In this document: positions 1 to 8,068 of the stretch, in pieces | Layout: the number at the start of each line of letters is the position of its first letter | Numbering within the stretch: the first letter of the stretch is position 1 | Assembly: GCA_039029355.1 (NCBI GenBank) | Contig: JBCCGI010000027.1 | Span: forward strand, 27,254 to 91,253 | From: JBCCGI01 sp039029355 | Lineage (GTDB): Bacteria > Planctomycetota > UBA1135 > GCA-002686595 | Direction: 5' to 3' | DNA: 64,000 bases | The notes under the pieces: model-generated | Database searches by the model: none | Told to the model about the DNA's origin: nothing | What the model saw: only the letters and a program-made list of their open reading frames with translations | Position numbers and translations under genes: made by a program

Positions 1-447
1 GCCAACCCCAAGATGGCCGAGTTCTGCGACGCGACGATCGCGTCCGCTGTGAAGGCCGGCACGGCGGTCGACGTCACGGCGCACGTGCGCGGCGAGGGCG
101 TGGAGCGCGCGGTCACGGCCTTCGGCGGCAGCTACCTGTTGCCCACCGTGGTGCGCTGCGACGACCTCGAGGCTCCGCTGGCGCGCACCGAGCTCCTGTT
201 CCCCTTCACCAGCGTCGTCGAGGTCCCGCACGAGCGCATGGCCGCCAGCATGGGCCCGAGCCTGGTCGTGACGGCGATCACGCGCGAGCCGAAGCTCACC
301 GCCGAGCTCCTGGCCTCGACCGACGTCGAGCGGCTGAACCTCGGGCCGATTCCAACCTCGCGCGTCGAGTGGGATCAGCCCCACGAGGGCAACCTGTTCG
401 AGACGCTCTGGGAGCGCCGCGCGATCCAGCGCGCCGCGGATTGGTAG
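1..447 (+). CDS. Aldehyde dehydrogenase family protein, C-terminal part (5' end outside window)
   Basis: The reading frame is open from base 1, so only the last 148 residues are present. The piece resembles the C-terminal part of the NAD(P)-dependent aldehyde dehydrogenase fold. It has the LLPTVVRCDD strand (the PTL/PTV motif of the family), then the ARTELLFPFTSVVEV segment equivalent to the family's ExFGPV motif, and ends with a NLGPIPTSRVEWDQPHEGN loop. The catalytic Cys and Glu would lie upstream and cannot be checked. The gene stops 5 nt before the GTG of an iron-dependent alcohol dehydrogenase. This suggests the two oxidoreductases act in sequence on the same alcohol/aldehyde. The substrate is unknown. 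Confidence 0.75.
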   Translation, partial: ANPKMAEFCDATIASAVKAGTAVDVTAHVRGEGVERAVTAFGGSYLLPTVVRCDDLEAPLARTELLFPFTSVVEVPHERMAASMGPSLVVTAITREPKLTAELLASTDVERLNLGPIPTSRVEWDQPHEGNLFETLWERRAIQRAADW

Positions 448-452
448 CCCGC

Positions 453-1658
453 GTGAGCGCGTTCGACTTCGCCTGCCGCACCCGGCTCGTGCAGGGCGTC
501 GGGACCGTAGAGCGGCTCGGCGAGCTGACCGCCGAGCTGGTCCGCGGCCAGCCGCAGCGGGCGCTGGTCGTCACCGACCCGGGCGTCGTCGCCGCCGGCC
601 ACGTCGAGCGCGCCGAGGCGCTGCTCACGGCCGCGGGCCTGGCCTGCGCGCGCTTCGACGGCGTGCGCGAGAACCCGACGACCGAGGACGTCGAGGCCTG
701 CGTCGCCGCCGCGCGCGAGGCCGAGTCGAGCGTGCTGGTCGGGTTCGGCGGGGGAAGCGCCATCGACGTCGCCAAGGGCGCCAACTTCCTGCTCACGAAC
801 GGCGGCAGCATGGAGGACTACCGCGGCCGCAACAAGGCCGCGCGGCCGCTGCTGCCGCTCGTCGCGGTCCCGACCACCGCCGGCACCGGCACCGAGACCC
901 AGTCCTTCGCGCTGATCGCCGACGCCGAGACGCACCAGAAGATGGCCTGCGGCGACGTGCAGGCCGCGCCGCGGGTGGCGCTGCTCGACCCGGTCCTGAC
1001 CACCACGCTGCCGCCGTACGTCGCCGCCTGCACCGGGCTCGACGCGCTGGGACACGCCGTCGAGAGCGCCGTGACCCGCGCGCGCACCCCGATCTCGGAC
1101 CTCTTCTCGCGCGAGGCCTTCCGCCTGGCGAGCGGTGCGCTGCCGCGCGTGCTCGCCGCGCCGAACGACCTCGAGGCGCGCGGCGCGATGCTCCTCGCCG
1201 CGGCCTACGCGGGCCTCGCGATCGAGAACAGCATGCTGGGCGCCGCGCACTCGATGGCCAACCCGCTGACCGCGCACTTCGGCGTGGTTCACGGGCAGGC
1301 GGTCGGAATGGCGCTGCCGCACGTCGTGCGCTTCAACGGGGCCGACGCCGGCGCCGCCGAGCGCTACGCCGAGCTGCTGCTCGCCGCCGGTGTGGACCCG
1401 GCCGGAGCCGCCCCCGGGGAGGCCCTCGCCCGTCACCTCGAGGGCCTGCTCGACGCCGCGGGGCTCCCGCACTCGTTTGCCGCCTGCGGCGTGCCGGCGG
1501 ACGCGGCGACGGAGCTCGCCCGCGAGGCCAGCGAGCAGTGGACCGCCCGCTTCAACCCGCGCGAGGTCGGCGAGGCCGAGCTGCGCGCGCTGTACGAGGG
1601 CGCCTGCGCGGACGTCCTGCCGGCGCCCGATCTGTCCTTGGGGGGAGCCGCGGACTAG
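453..1658 (+). CDS. Iron-containing alcohol dehydrogenase
   Basis: A 401-residue group III (iron-dependent) alcohol dehydrogenase, which interconverts an alcohol and aldehyde with NAD(P)H. The nucleotide-binding GFGGGSAIDVAKG motif lies near residue 95. PTTAGTGTE follows at about 140. The metal ligands fit TGLDALGHAVES (Asp and His) and GAAHSMANPLTAHFGVVHG (two further His). Length and motif order match the family. I chose GTG at 453 because it follows the upstream stop directly and gives a typical N-terminus. A TTG at 441 would overlap the aldehyde dehydrogenase. The pairing with the aldehyde dehydrogenase suggests a two-step oxidation or reduction. The substrate cannot be read from sequence. 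Confidence 0.88.
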   Translation: MSAFDFACRTRLVQGVGTVERLGELTAELVRGQPQRALVVTDPGVVAAGHVERAEALLTAAGLACARFDGVRENPTTEDVEACVAAAREAESSVLVGFGGGSAIDVAKGANFLLTNGGSMEDYRGRNKAARPLLPLVAVPTTAGTGTETQSFALIADAETHQKMACGDVQAAPRVALLDPVLTTTLPPYVAACTGLDALGHAVESAVTRARTPISDLFSREAFRLASGALPRVLAAPNDLEARGAMLLAAAYAGLAIENSMLGAAHSMANPLTAHFGVVHGQAVGMALPHVVRFNGADAGAAERYAELLLAAGVDPAGAAPGEALARHLEGLLDAAGLPHSFAACGVPADAATELAREASEQWTARFNPREVGEAELRALYEGACADVLPAPDLSLGGAAD

Positions 1659-1683
1659 GATCTGGCTCGCCCCGGAGGCTCCC

Positions 1684-2427
1684 ATTACCAAGCTCAGCGT
1701 CAACCTGAACAAGGTCTGCCTGCTGCGCAATTCGCGCGGCATCGACCAGCCCTCGCTCGCCTGGGCCAGCGAGACGTGCATCGCCGCGGGCGCCCACGGC
1801 CTGACGCTGCACCCGCGTCCCGACGGGCGCCACGCGCTGTGGTCGGACGTCGCGCACCTGAAGGAGACCTCGCCGGTCGAGCTCAACATCGAGGGCAACC
1901 CCACGCCCGACTTCGTCGAGAACGTCCTGCGCTACGAGCCGACCCAGTGCACGCTGGTCCCCGACGCGCCCGACCAGCTGACCTCCGACCACGGCTGGAT
2001 GCTGCGCTACCGCGGCGAGCCGACCGACGACGCGCGGCGGCTGGCGGACCTCGTCCCCGGACTGCGCGCGGCCGGCATCCGCGTCAGCCTGTTCATGGAC
2101 CCGGACCTCGACCAGCTCGACGCCGCGCAAGAGCTGGGCGTCGACCGCATCGAGCTGTACACCGAGCCCTACGCGCGCGCCTTCGGGACCGAGCGCGAGA
2201 CCAGCGTGTGGGAGCTCTACGAGGGCACCGCCCGCGAGGCCACCCGCATCGGGCTGGGCGTCAACGCGGGGCACGACCTCAACCTCGACAACCTGGCGCG
2301 CTTCCTGACCATCCCCGGCATCCTCGAGGTGTCGATCGGGCACGCGCTGGTCGCGGACGCGCTCCGGATGGGGCTCGACCGCGCGACGGTGCGCTACCTC
2401 GGCCTGGTGGCCCGGGCGGGGGGCTGA
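1684..2427 (+). CDS. pdxJ: Pyridoxine 5'-phosphate synthase, apparent ATT start
   Basis: PdxJ condenses 1-deoxy-D-xylulose 5-phosphate with 3-amino-2-oxopropyl phosphate to make pyridoxine 5'-phosphate, the last ring-forming step of the DXP-dependent vitamin B6 pathway. It is a TIM barrel of 247 residues, normal for the family. Visible motifs are LSVNLNKVCLLRNSRG at the N-terminus, LHPRPDGRH (active-site His), ELNIEGNPTPDF (catalytic Glu), SLFMDPD, and VNAGHDLN near the C-terminus. The family N-terminus is MTKLSVNxNK. Here the codon in the Met position is ATT at 1684, preceded by GGAGG at 1673-1677, 6 nt away. No ATG, GTG or TTG gives a sensible alternative. The gene lies 25 nt after the alcohol dehydrogenase. 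Confidence 0.9.
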   Translation: MTKLSVNLNKVCLLRNSRGIDQPSLAWASETCIAAGAHGLTLHPRPDGRHALWSDVAHLKETSPVELNIEGNPTPDFVENVLRYEPTQCTLVPDAPDQLTSDHGWMLRYRGEPTDDARRLADLVPGLRAAGIRVSLFMDPDLDQLDAAQELGVDRIELYTEPYARAFGTERETSVWELYEGTAREATRIGLGVNAGHDLNLDNLARFLTIPGILEVSIGHALVADALRMGLDRATVRYLGLVARAGG

Positions 2428-2507
2428 TGCGCCGCGGGCGCGCAAGGATCGGTAAAGCCTGGCGGTCGGCCCTGGTCCGCCGGGCGCGGCGGCCCAGAAT
2501 GGGGGCT

Positions 2508-3671
2508 ATGGACGCCTCCCTCAGCATCGCGACCGCGCTGGCGGCAGGGCTCGCCGGCCTTCCCTTGCTCACCGCGCCCCGGCAGACCGCCGCTCCCGAA
2601 GCGGCCGCCGGCTGGAGCATCTACCGCGGCAGCCCGGCCCTGATCGGGACGGCGCAGGGGAGCATCCCCGACGCGCCGGAGCTCCTCTGGAGCTTCGAGG
2701 CCGGCGGTGCGATCACCTCGTCGCCGGTCGTGGCCGAGGGGCGGGTGTACTTCGGCGCCGACGACTACCGCATCCACGCGCTCGACTTCGCCACCGGCGA
2801 GCCGCTGTGGTCGTTCGCGACCCAGGACATCGTCGAGGCCCCGCCGCTGGTGCGCGACGGGGTGGTGTACGCGGGCTCCTCGGACTTCTTCCTCTACGCG
2901 CTCGACGCGAAGGACGGCAAGGAGCTGTGGCGCTTCGAGACCGACGACCGCGTGCTGGGCAGCGCCAACTGGACCCCCGGCCCCGGCGATGAGTCGTGGA
3001 TCCTGGTCGGGAGCTACGACACGCACCTCTACTGCCTCGACGCCAAGACCGGGGCCGAGGTGTGGCGCTACAAGACGGACAACTACATCAACGGCACGCC
3101 CGCCGTCCTCGACGGACGCGTGGTCTTCGGCGGCTGCGACGCGGGCATGCACGTGGTGTCGACCGAGAGCGGCAAGCAGGTCGCCAAGCTGCAGCTGGGC
3201 GAGGAGAGCTACATCGCCGGGTCCGCCGGGCTGGCCGACGGCCGGGCCTACTTCGGGCACTACGGCAACGCGTTCGTCTGCGTCGACATCGACGCGGGCG
3301 AGATCGTGTGGTCCTACCCCGGCGACCGGCCCTTCTTCTCGTCGCCGGCGATCACGCGCGACCGCGTGGTCTTCGGCGGCCGCGACAAGCGCGTGCACTG
3401 CGTGCAGCGCTCCGACGGCGAGCCGCTGTGGTCGTTCAAGACCGGCCGCAAGGTCGACGCCTCGCCGGTCGTGTGCGGCGACCGGGTCGTGGTCGGCTCC
3501 GGCGACGGGCGGCTGTACCTGCTCGACCTGGCCGACGGCAACGAGCTGTGGAGCTACGACGTCGGGCGCTCGATCTTCTCGTCGCCCGCCGTCCACGACG
3601 GGGTGATCCTGGTCGGGGCGAACGACGCACGGCTCTACGCCTTCGGGGCCAAGCAGGACGAGGAGCGCTAG
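2508..3671 (+). CDS. Secreted PQQ-repeat beta-propeller (BamB-like) protein
   Basis: A 387-residue protein with an N-terminal signal sequence (hydrophobic stretch about residues 5-25), then repeated blades of the pattern LWSF...SSPVV..GRVYFG..D..IHALD..TG. At least six copies are visible. This is the PQQ-like/quinoprotein propeller shared with BamB and quinoprotein dehydrogenases. No dehydrogenase catalytic residues are recognisable, so an extracytoplasmic scaffold or binding role is more likely than enzymatic activity. It has a possible leaderless promoter, with CAGAAT at 2495-2500, 7 nt before ATG 2508. An in-frame ATG at 2499 is the alternative start. The next gene begins at the base after the stop. 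Confidence 0.8.
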   Translation: MDASLSIATALAAGLAGLPLLTAPRQTAAPEAAAGWSIYRGSPALIGTAQGSIPDAPELLWSFEAGGAITSSPVVAEGRVYFGADDYRIHALDFATGEPLWSFATQDIVEAPPLVRDGVVYAGSSDFFLYALDAKDGKELWRFETDDRVLGSANWTPGPGDESWILVGSYDTHLYCLDAKTGAEVWRYKTDNYINGTPAVLDGRVVFGGCDAGMHVVSTESGKQVAKLQLGEESYIAGSAGLADGRAYFGHYGNAFVCVDIDAGEIVWSYPGDRPFFSSPAITRDRVVFGGRDKRVHCVQRSDGEPLWSFKTGRKVDASPVVCGDRVVVGSGDGRLYLLDLADGNELWSYDVGRSIFSSPAVHDGVILVGANDARLYAFGAKQDEER

Positions 3672-4979
3672 GTGGCCGAGGCCGACGAGAAGACCAAGGT
3701 CGGGAACTACTTCATCTCGAACTACCCGCCCTTCTCGCTGTGGACGCCCGAGCGGCGCGGCGCGGTCGAGGCCGTGCTCGCACAGCAGGCGCCCGCCGAG
3801 CCCCCGCCGCTCGGCCTCTACATCCACCTGCCCTTCTGTCGCAAGCGCTGCGACTTCTGCTACTTCAAGGTCTACACCGACAAGGCCAGCGGCGACATCC
3901 GGCGCTACGTCGACCGCGTGCTGGACGAGGTCGCGCACTACGCGCGCCAGCCCTACCTCGCCGGCCGGCAGCTCGACTTCGTCTACTTCGGCGGCGGCAC
4001 CCCGTCGTACCTGTCGGAGAAGCACCTGCGCGAGCTCTTCGCCGGCCTGCGCGAGCGCATCTCCTGGGACGGCGTGCGCGAGATCGCCTTCGAGTGCGAG
4101 CCGGGCACGCTGCAGCAGCCCAAGATCCAGGCGCTGTATGAGCTCGGCGTGACGCGCCTCTCGATCGGGGTCGAGAACTTCGACCCGGAGATCCTCGAGC
4201 TGAACAACCGCGCTCACCGCGCCAAGGAGATCTACCGCGTCTTCGACTTCGCGCGCGACGCGGGCTTCCGCTCGATCAACCTGGACCTGATCGCCGGCAT
4301 GGTCGCCGAGACCGACGACAACTGGGCGCGTTGCGTCGAGGAGACCGCAAAGCTCCGCCCCGAGAGCGTCACGATCTATCAGATGGAGGTGCCGTACAAC
4401 ACGACCATCTACCGCAACATGAAGGACGGCGGGGTCGAGGTCGCCCCGGTCGCCGACTGGGCGACCAAGCGCCGCTGGGCGGGGGAGGCCTTCGCCCGCC
4501 TGGAGTCGGCCGGCTACCGCCTGGGCAGCGCCTACACCGCGTGCCTCGACGGGATCGAGTTCCTCTACCGCGACGCCTTGTGGCACGGTGCCGACATGCT
4601 GGGCGTCGGCGTCTCGTCCTTCTCGCACCTCGCCGGCGTGCACTTCCAGAACGAGCCCAGCTTCGAGGCCTACCTGAACAGCGTCGAGGCGAACGGCACG
4701 GCGGTTTCGCGCGCGCTGCCGCTCACCGACGAGGAGCGCCTGGTGCGCGAGTTCGTGCTCCAGATGAAGCTGGGTGAGCTCGACGCGGGCTACTTCCGCG
4801 ACAAGTTCGGCGTCGACGTCCTGTCGCGCTTCGGCGAGGCGCTCGAGCGCCACGTGGACGCCGGCCTGCTGACGCTAGAACCGGACCGCATCCGCGCCAC
4901 GCGCGAGGGCCTGATGCGCATCGACACGTTGCTGCCCGACTTCTTCGCCGAGGAGCACCGCACCGCGCGCTACGCGTAG
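3672..4979 (+). CDS. Radical SAM protein of the HemN/HemW (coproporphyrinogen oxidase-like) family
   Basis: A 435-residue radical SAM enzyme. After LYIHLPFC it carries the 4Fe-4S triad Cys56, Cys60 and Cys63 (FCRKRCDFCYF). It then has FVYFGGGTPSYL (the GGTP SAM-binding motif), ECEPGTL, SIGVENFD and a HemN_C winged domain near residues 350-430. E. coli HemN has a fourth Cys two residues after the triad. Here that position is aromatic, as in HemW-type proteins. It could be a heme chaperone, an oxygen-independent coproporphyrinogen oxidase, or a distinct SAM enzyme. The GTG start follows the stop of the PQQ gene with no gap, so the two are almost certainly co-translated. Confidence 0.82.
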   Translation: MAEADEKTKVGNYFISNYPPFSLWTPERRGAVEAVLAQQAPAEPPPLGLYIHLPFCRKRCDFCYFKVYTDKASGDIRRYVDRVLDEVAHYARQPYLAGRQLDFVYFGGGTPSYLSEKHLRELFAGLRERISWDGVREIAFECEPGTLQQPKIQALYELGVTRLSIGVENFDPEILELNNRAHRAKEIYRVFDFARDAGFRSINLDLIAGMVAETDDNWARCVEETAKLRPESVTIYQMEVPYNTTIYRNMKDGGVEVAPVADWATKRRWAGEAFARLESAGYRLGSAYTACLDGIEFLYRDALWHGADMLGVGVSSFSHLAGVHFQNEPSFEAYLNSVEANGTAVSRALPLTDEERLVREFVLQMKLGELDAGYFRDKFGVDVLSRFGEALERHVDAGLLTLEPDRIRATREGLMRIDTLLPDFFAEEHRTARYA

Positions 4980-5024
4980 CAGTCCGTCGCCTCCCCCCAA
5001 GAGCTCGCAAGCACACGCCGGCCG

Positions 5025-6332
5025 ATGCGGATCCTCCTCCTGACCCCGGGCACGGGGCACTTCTACTGCGGCAGCTGCCTGCGCGACAACGCGCTCGCCG
5101 GCGGCCTGCGCGCGCTCGGGCACGACGCGATCATCGCGCCGCTCTACCTGCCGCTCTACCTCGAAGATCCCACCGCGCCCGAGGCGGACGCCGAGGTCCA
5201 CATGGGCGGCATCAACATGTACCTCCAGCAGGTCTTCTCACCCGCGCGGCTGCTGCCGCGGCCGGTGGCGGACCTGCTGGACGGCTCGCGGCTGCTGCGT
5301 TGGGCCTCGCGCCAGGGCAACATGACCGACGCGTCGGCGCTCGGCGCGATGACGCTGTCGATGCTGCGGGGCGAAGAGGGGCGTCAGGCGCGCGAGCTCG
5401 ACAAGCTGGTCGGCTGGACCGGCTCGCTCGAGCGCCCCGACGTGGTGATCCTGGCGAACGCGATGCTGCTGGGCATCGTGCGGCGCCTGAAACAGGCGCT
5501 CGACGTCCCGGTGCTGTGCACGTTGCAGGGCGAGGCGCCGTTCCTCGACGCGCTGTCGGAGCCCTACCGCACCCAGGCCTGGGACGCGGTGGGCGAGCGC
5601 GCGCGCGAGGTGGACGCGTTCGTCCCGGTCAGCCGCCACTACGGCGAGCTGATGTCCGAGCGGCTCGCGCTGCCGCCCGAGCGCGTCCATCCGGTGCTCA
5701 ACGGCATCGACCTGGCCGACTTCCAAGCGCCGCCGCCCGCGACGCCCGAGCGGCCGACCATCGGCTACCTCGCGCGCATGTGCCGCGACAAGGGCGTGCA
5801 CACGCTGGTCGACGCCTTCCTGCGCCTCTTCGCGTCGAAGCGCGTGCCCGGCGCGCGCCTGCGTATCGCGGGCGTGGCGCTACGCGAGGACCAGGCGCTG
5901 ATCGCCGAGCTACGCCGCAGCATCGAGGCCGCCGGTGCGACCGACCGCGTCGAGCTGCTGCCCAACCTCGAGCGCTCGGAGAAGCTCGCGTTCCTGCGCT
6001 CGCTCAGCGTCCTGTCGGTCCCCGCCACCTACGGCGAGTCGTTCGGGCTCTACCTGCTCGAAGCGATGGCCTCAGGCGTCCCGGTGGTGCAGCCCGAGAG
6101 CGGCGCTTTCCCCGAGGTCCTCGACGCCACCGGCGGCGGCGTGCTGTGCCGGCCGGACGACCCGGAGTCGCTCGCGGACGCGCTCGGCGACCTCCTCGCC
6201 GACGAGGAGCGCCGCGCGGCCCTGGCCGAGGCGGGACGCACCGCCGTGCTGTCGCGCTTCGGCAACGAGCACATGGCGCGCGGGGTCGGGGAGGTCTGTA
6301 GGATGATCGCGCCGCAGGCCGCCAAGGCCTAG
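5025..6332 (+). CDS. Glycosyltransferase family 4 (GT-B fold)
   Basis: A 435-residue GT-B glycosyltransferase. The N-terminal Rossmann domain begins MRILLLTPGTGHFYCGSC. The C-terminal donor-binding domain begins near residue 245 (PTIGYLARMCRDKGVHTL) and contains the EX7E motif in YGESFGLYLLEAMASGVPVV, followed by ESGAFPEV. This layout is typical of GT4 enzymes that move sugars from nucleotide donors to glycans or lipids. The Cys pair in the first 25 residues (CGSCLRDN) is an unusual N-terminus for GT4. The acceptor and sugar are unknown. It starts 45 nt after the radical SAM gene, and a thioesterase follows 7 nt after the stop. Confidence 0.85.
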   Translation: MRILLLTPGTGHFYCGSCLRDNALAGGLRALGHDAIIAPLYLPLYLEDPTAPEADAEVHMGGINMYLQQVFSPARLLPRPVADLLDGSRLLRWASRQGNMTDASALGAMTLSMLRGEEGRQARELDKLVGWTGSLERPDVVILANAMLLGIVRRLKQALDVPVLCTLQGEAPFLDALSEPYRTQAWDAVGERAREVDAFVPVSRHYGELMSERLALPPERVHPVLNGIDLADFQAPPPATPERPTIGYLARMCRDKGVHTLVDAFLRLFASKRVPGARLRIAGVALREDQALIAELRRSIEAAGATDRVELLPNLERSEKLAFLRSLSVLSVPATYGESFGLYLLEAMASGVPVVQPESGAFPEVLDATGGGVLCRPDDPESLADALGDLLADEERRAALAEAGRTAVLSRFGNEHMARGVGEVCRMIAPQAAKA

Positions 6333-6339
6333 GAGCACG

Positions 6340-6789
6340 ATGCCCTACGACTTCAAGCTCGAGCGCCGCGTGCAGTTCGCGGAGACCGACATGGCCGGCA
6401 TCGTGCACTTCTCCAACTTCTTCCGGTACATGGAGGAGACCGAGCACGCCTTCTTCCGCAGCCTGGGCCTGTACCTGCACACGCCGGCCGGCACGAGCGA
6501 CGTGCAGGAGGGCTGGGTGCGGGTCGAGGCCGACTGCCGGTACCGGAACCCGCTGCGCTACCCCGACGAGTTCGAGGTCCACGCGCTCGTGCGCGAGCGC
6601 GGACGCGCGTCGCTCTCCTACGACTTTCGCTTCCGCCGGCCGGGCGTCGAGATCGCGACCGGACGCCTGAAGGTCGTCCATGTCGAGAAGGGCCCCGGCG
6701 ACGAGGCCTTCCGCGCCACCGCGATCCCGGCCGAGGTGGCCGCGCTGGTCGAGGTGGCTCCCCCCGAGGTCCTGCAAGAGGACGACTGA
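6340..6789 (+). CDS. Hot-dog fold acyl-CoA thioesterase (YbgC/4HBT family)
   Basis: A 149-residue single hot-dog domain. The diagnostic active-site segment is ETDMAGIVHFSNFFRYMEE near residues 16-34, in which the Asp of TDMAGIVH is the expected catalytic residue in YbgC/4-hydroxybenzoyl-CoA thioesterases. It probably hydrolyses an acyl-CoA in the cytoplasm. Chain length and physiological role are not readable. The stop of the upstream glycosyltransferase forms part of a CTAGGAGCACG ribosome-binding region, so the start at 6340 is well supported. Only 3 nt separate it from the next gene. Confidence 0.85.
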   Translation: MPYDFKLERRVQFAETDMAGIVHFSNFFRYMEETEHAFFRSLGLYLHTPAGTSDVQEGWVRVEADCRYRNPLRYPDEFEVHALVRERGRASLSYDFRFRRPGVEIATGRLKVVHVEKGPGDEAFRATAIPAEVAALVEVAPPEVLQEDD

Positions 6790-6792
6790 TCC

Positions 6793-7332
6793 ATGCCCCA
6801 AAGCGACTCCGGACAGATGTGGCTCCTCTTCGCGCTGATGACGGTCGCGAGCTGGGGCCTCTACGGCTTCTTCCTCCACACCGGCCAGGTCGGGATGGGC
6901 GACCCCGACAACGGGCGCTACAAGGCGTTCCTGTGGGTCGGAATCGCCTACGTGCTGATCGCTGTGCTAGCGCCCGTCGGGCTCCTGGTGGCGAACGGTG
7001 CGTCGTGGTCGATGCCGACCAAGGGCATCCTGTGGTCGCTCCTGGCCGGCTCGGTGGGGGCGGTTGGGGCCTTCTGCGTGCTGCTCGCCTTCGGCGCCAA
7101 GGGCCAGCCAGCGGTCGTCATGTCGATCATCTTCGCCGGCGCGCCGATCGTGAACGCGGTGGTGGCGCTGTCGGTCCACCCGCCGCCGGGAGGTTGGGGC
7201 AGCATCCGCTGGCAGTTCTTCGTCGGCATCGCGCTGGCGGCCTGCGGCGGGATGATGGTCACCCTCTACAAGCCCGGCCCGGCGCCGCCCAAGGCGCCCG
7301 TCGAGTCGTCCGCGGACGACGGTCAGCATTGA
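6793..7332 (+). CDS. Half-size EamA/DMT-like integral membrane protein
   Basis: A 179-residue inner-membrane protein with five predicted helices (about residues 10-28, 42-65, 78-103, 107-130 and 137-157). The spacing and motifs resemble one EamA half of the drug/metabolite transporter superfamily: ASWGLYGFFLH in helix 1 and AVVMSIIFAGAPIVNAVV in helix 4. Full-length DMT transporters have two such halves, so this would act as a dimer or with a partner. No second half is present nearby. The C-terminal tail is hydrophilic and proline-rich. It begins 3 nt after the thioesterase and overlaps the following ABC ATPase gene. Confidence 0.6.
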   Translation: MPQSDSGQMWLLFALMTVASWGLYGFFLHTGQVGMGDPDNGRYKAFLWVGIAYVLIAVLAPVGLLVANGASWSMPTKGILWSLLAGSVGAVGAFCVLLAFGAKGQPAVVMSIIFAGAPIVNAVVALSVHPPPGGWGSIRWQFFVGIALAACGGMMVTLYKPGPAPPKAPVESSADDGQH

Positions 7333-8048
7333 GCCCGAGCACGGTGCTCGCGAGCCTGGAGAGCGTCGTCCGCCGCTACCCGCGCGTCGAGGGCGGCGAG
7401 GAGCACACCGTGCTCGACGGCGTCGATCTGGCCGTCGAGGCGGGCGAGTCGATCGCGATCGTCGGGCCCTCGGGCTCGGGCAAAACCACGCTCCTCCACC
7501 TGCTCGGCGGCCTGGAGCACCCGACCGCGGGCCGCGCGCTGTTCGAGGGCGAGGACCTGGCCGCGAAGGACGCGCGCGCGCTGGCCGCGCTGCGCAACGA
7601 GAAGCTCGGGCTGGTCTTCCAGGCGCACCACCTGCTGCCGCAGTGCTCGGCGCTCGAGAACGTGCTTGTGCCCACCCTGGCCCGCGGGCGCCGCCGCGCC
7701 GCCGCCGAGCGCGACGCGGCGCTCAAGCGCGCCCGCACGCTGCTAGAGCGGGTCGGCCTCGGCCCGCGCCTGGCGCACCGCCCGGGGCAGCTCTCGGGCG
7801 GCGAGTGCCAGCGCGTCGCCGTGGTGCGCGCGCTGATCCACCGGCCGCGGCTGGTGCTGGCGGACGAGCCCACCGGCTCGCTCGACGGACGCGCGGCCGA
7901 GGCCCTGGCGGACCTCTTCTGCGAGCTGAACAACGAGGAGGGCACCGCGCTCGTCACCGTGACCCACTCGCCCGACCTGGCGGCCCGCATGGGGCGCGTG
8001 CTGCGCCTGCGCGACGGGCGGCTGGCGCCCGAGGCCGCGCGGGCCTGA
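7329..8048 (+). CDS. ABC transporter ATP-binding protein (LolD/MacB-type)
   Basis: A 239-residue ABC ATPase. Walker A is GPSGSGKTT at residues 46-54, the Q-loop is in LGLVFQAHHLL, the signature is LSGGECQRVAVVRAL, and Walker B is LVLADEPTGSLDG, followed by a switch His in TVTHS. The pattern of a short leader, VFQ and ADEPTGSLD is that of the LolD/FtsE/MacB group, which works with FtsX-type permeases. The permease gene follows directly. TTG at 7329 overlaps the preceding stop (TTGA), giving translational coupling. GTG at 7344 is an alternative start. It probably powers extraction or export of an envelope substrate such as lipoproteins. Confidence 0.87.
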   Translation: MSPSTVLASLESVVRRYPRVEGGEEHTVLDGVDLAVEAGESIAIVGPSGSGKTTLLHLLGGLEHPTAGRALFEGEDLAAKDARALAALRNEKLGLVFQAHHLLPQCSALENVLVPTLARGRRRAAAERDAALKRARTLLERVGLGPRLAHRPGQLSGGECQRVAVVRALIHRPRLVLADEPTGSLDGRAAEALADLFCELNNEEGTALVTVTHSPDLAARMGRVLRLRDGRLAPEAARA

Positions 8049-8068
8049 GGCCAAGGGGATTCGTCGCG

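Noticed and set aside
2508..3671. Quinoprotein (PQQ-dependent) dehydrogenase activity for the propeller proteins
   Set aside because: Only the propeller repeat is visible. I see no catalytic Asp/calcium-site signature or cytochrome domain, so the repeat name should not be read as a function.
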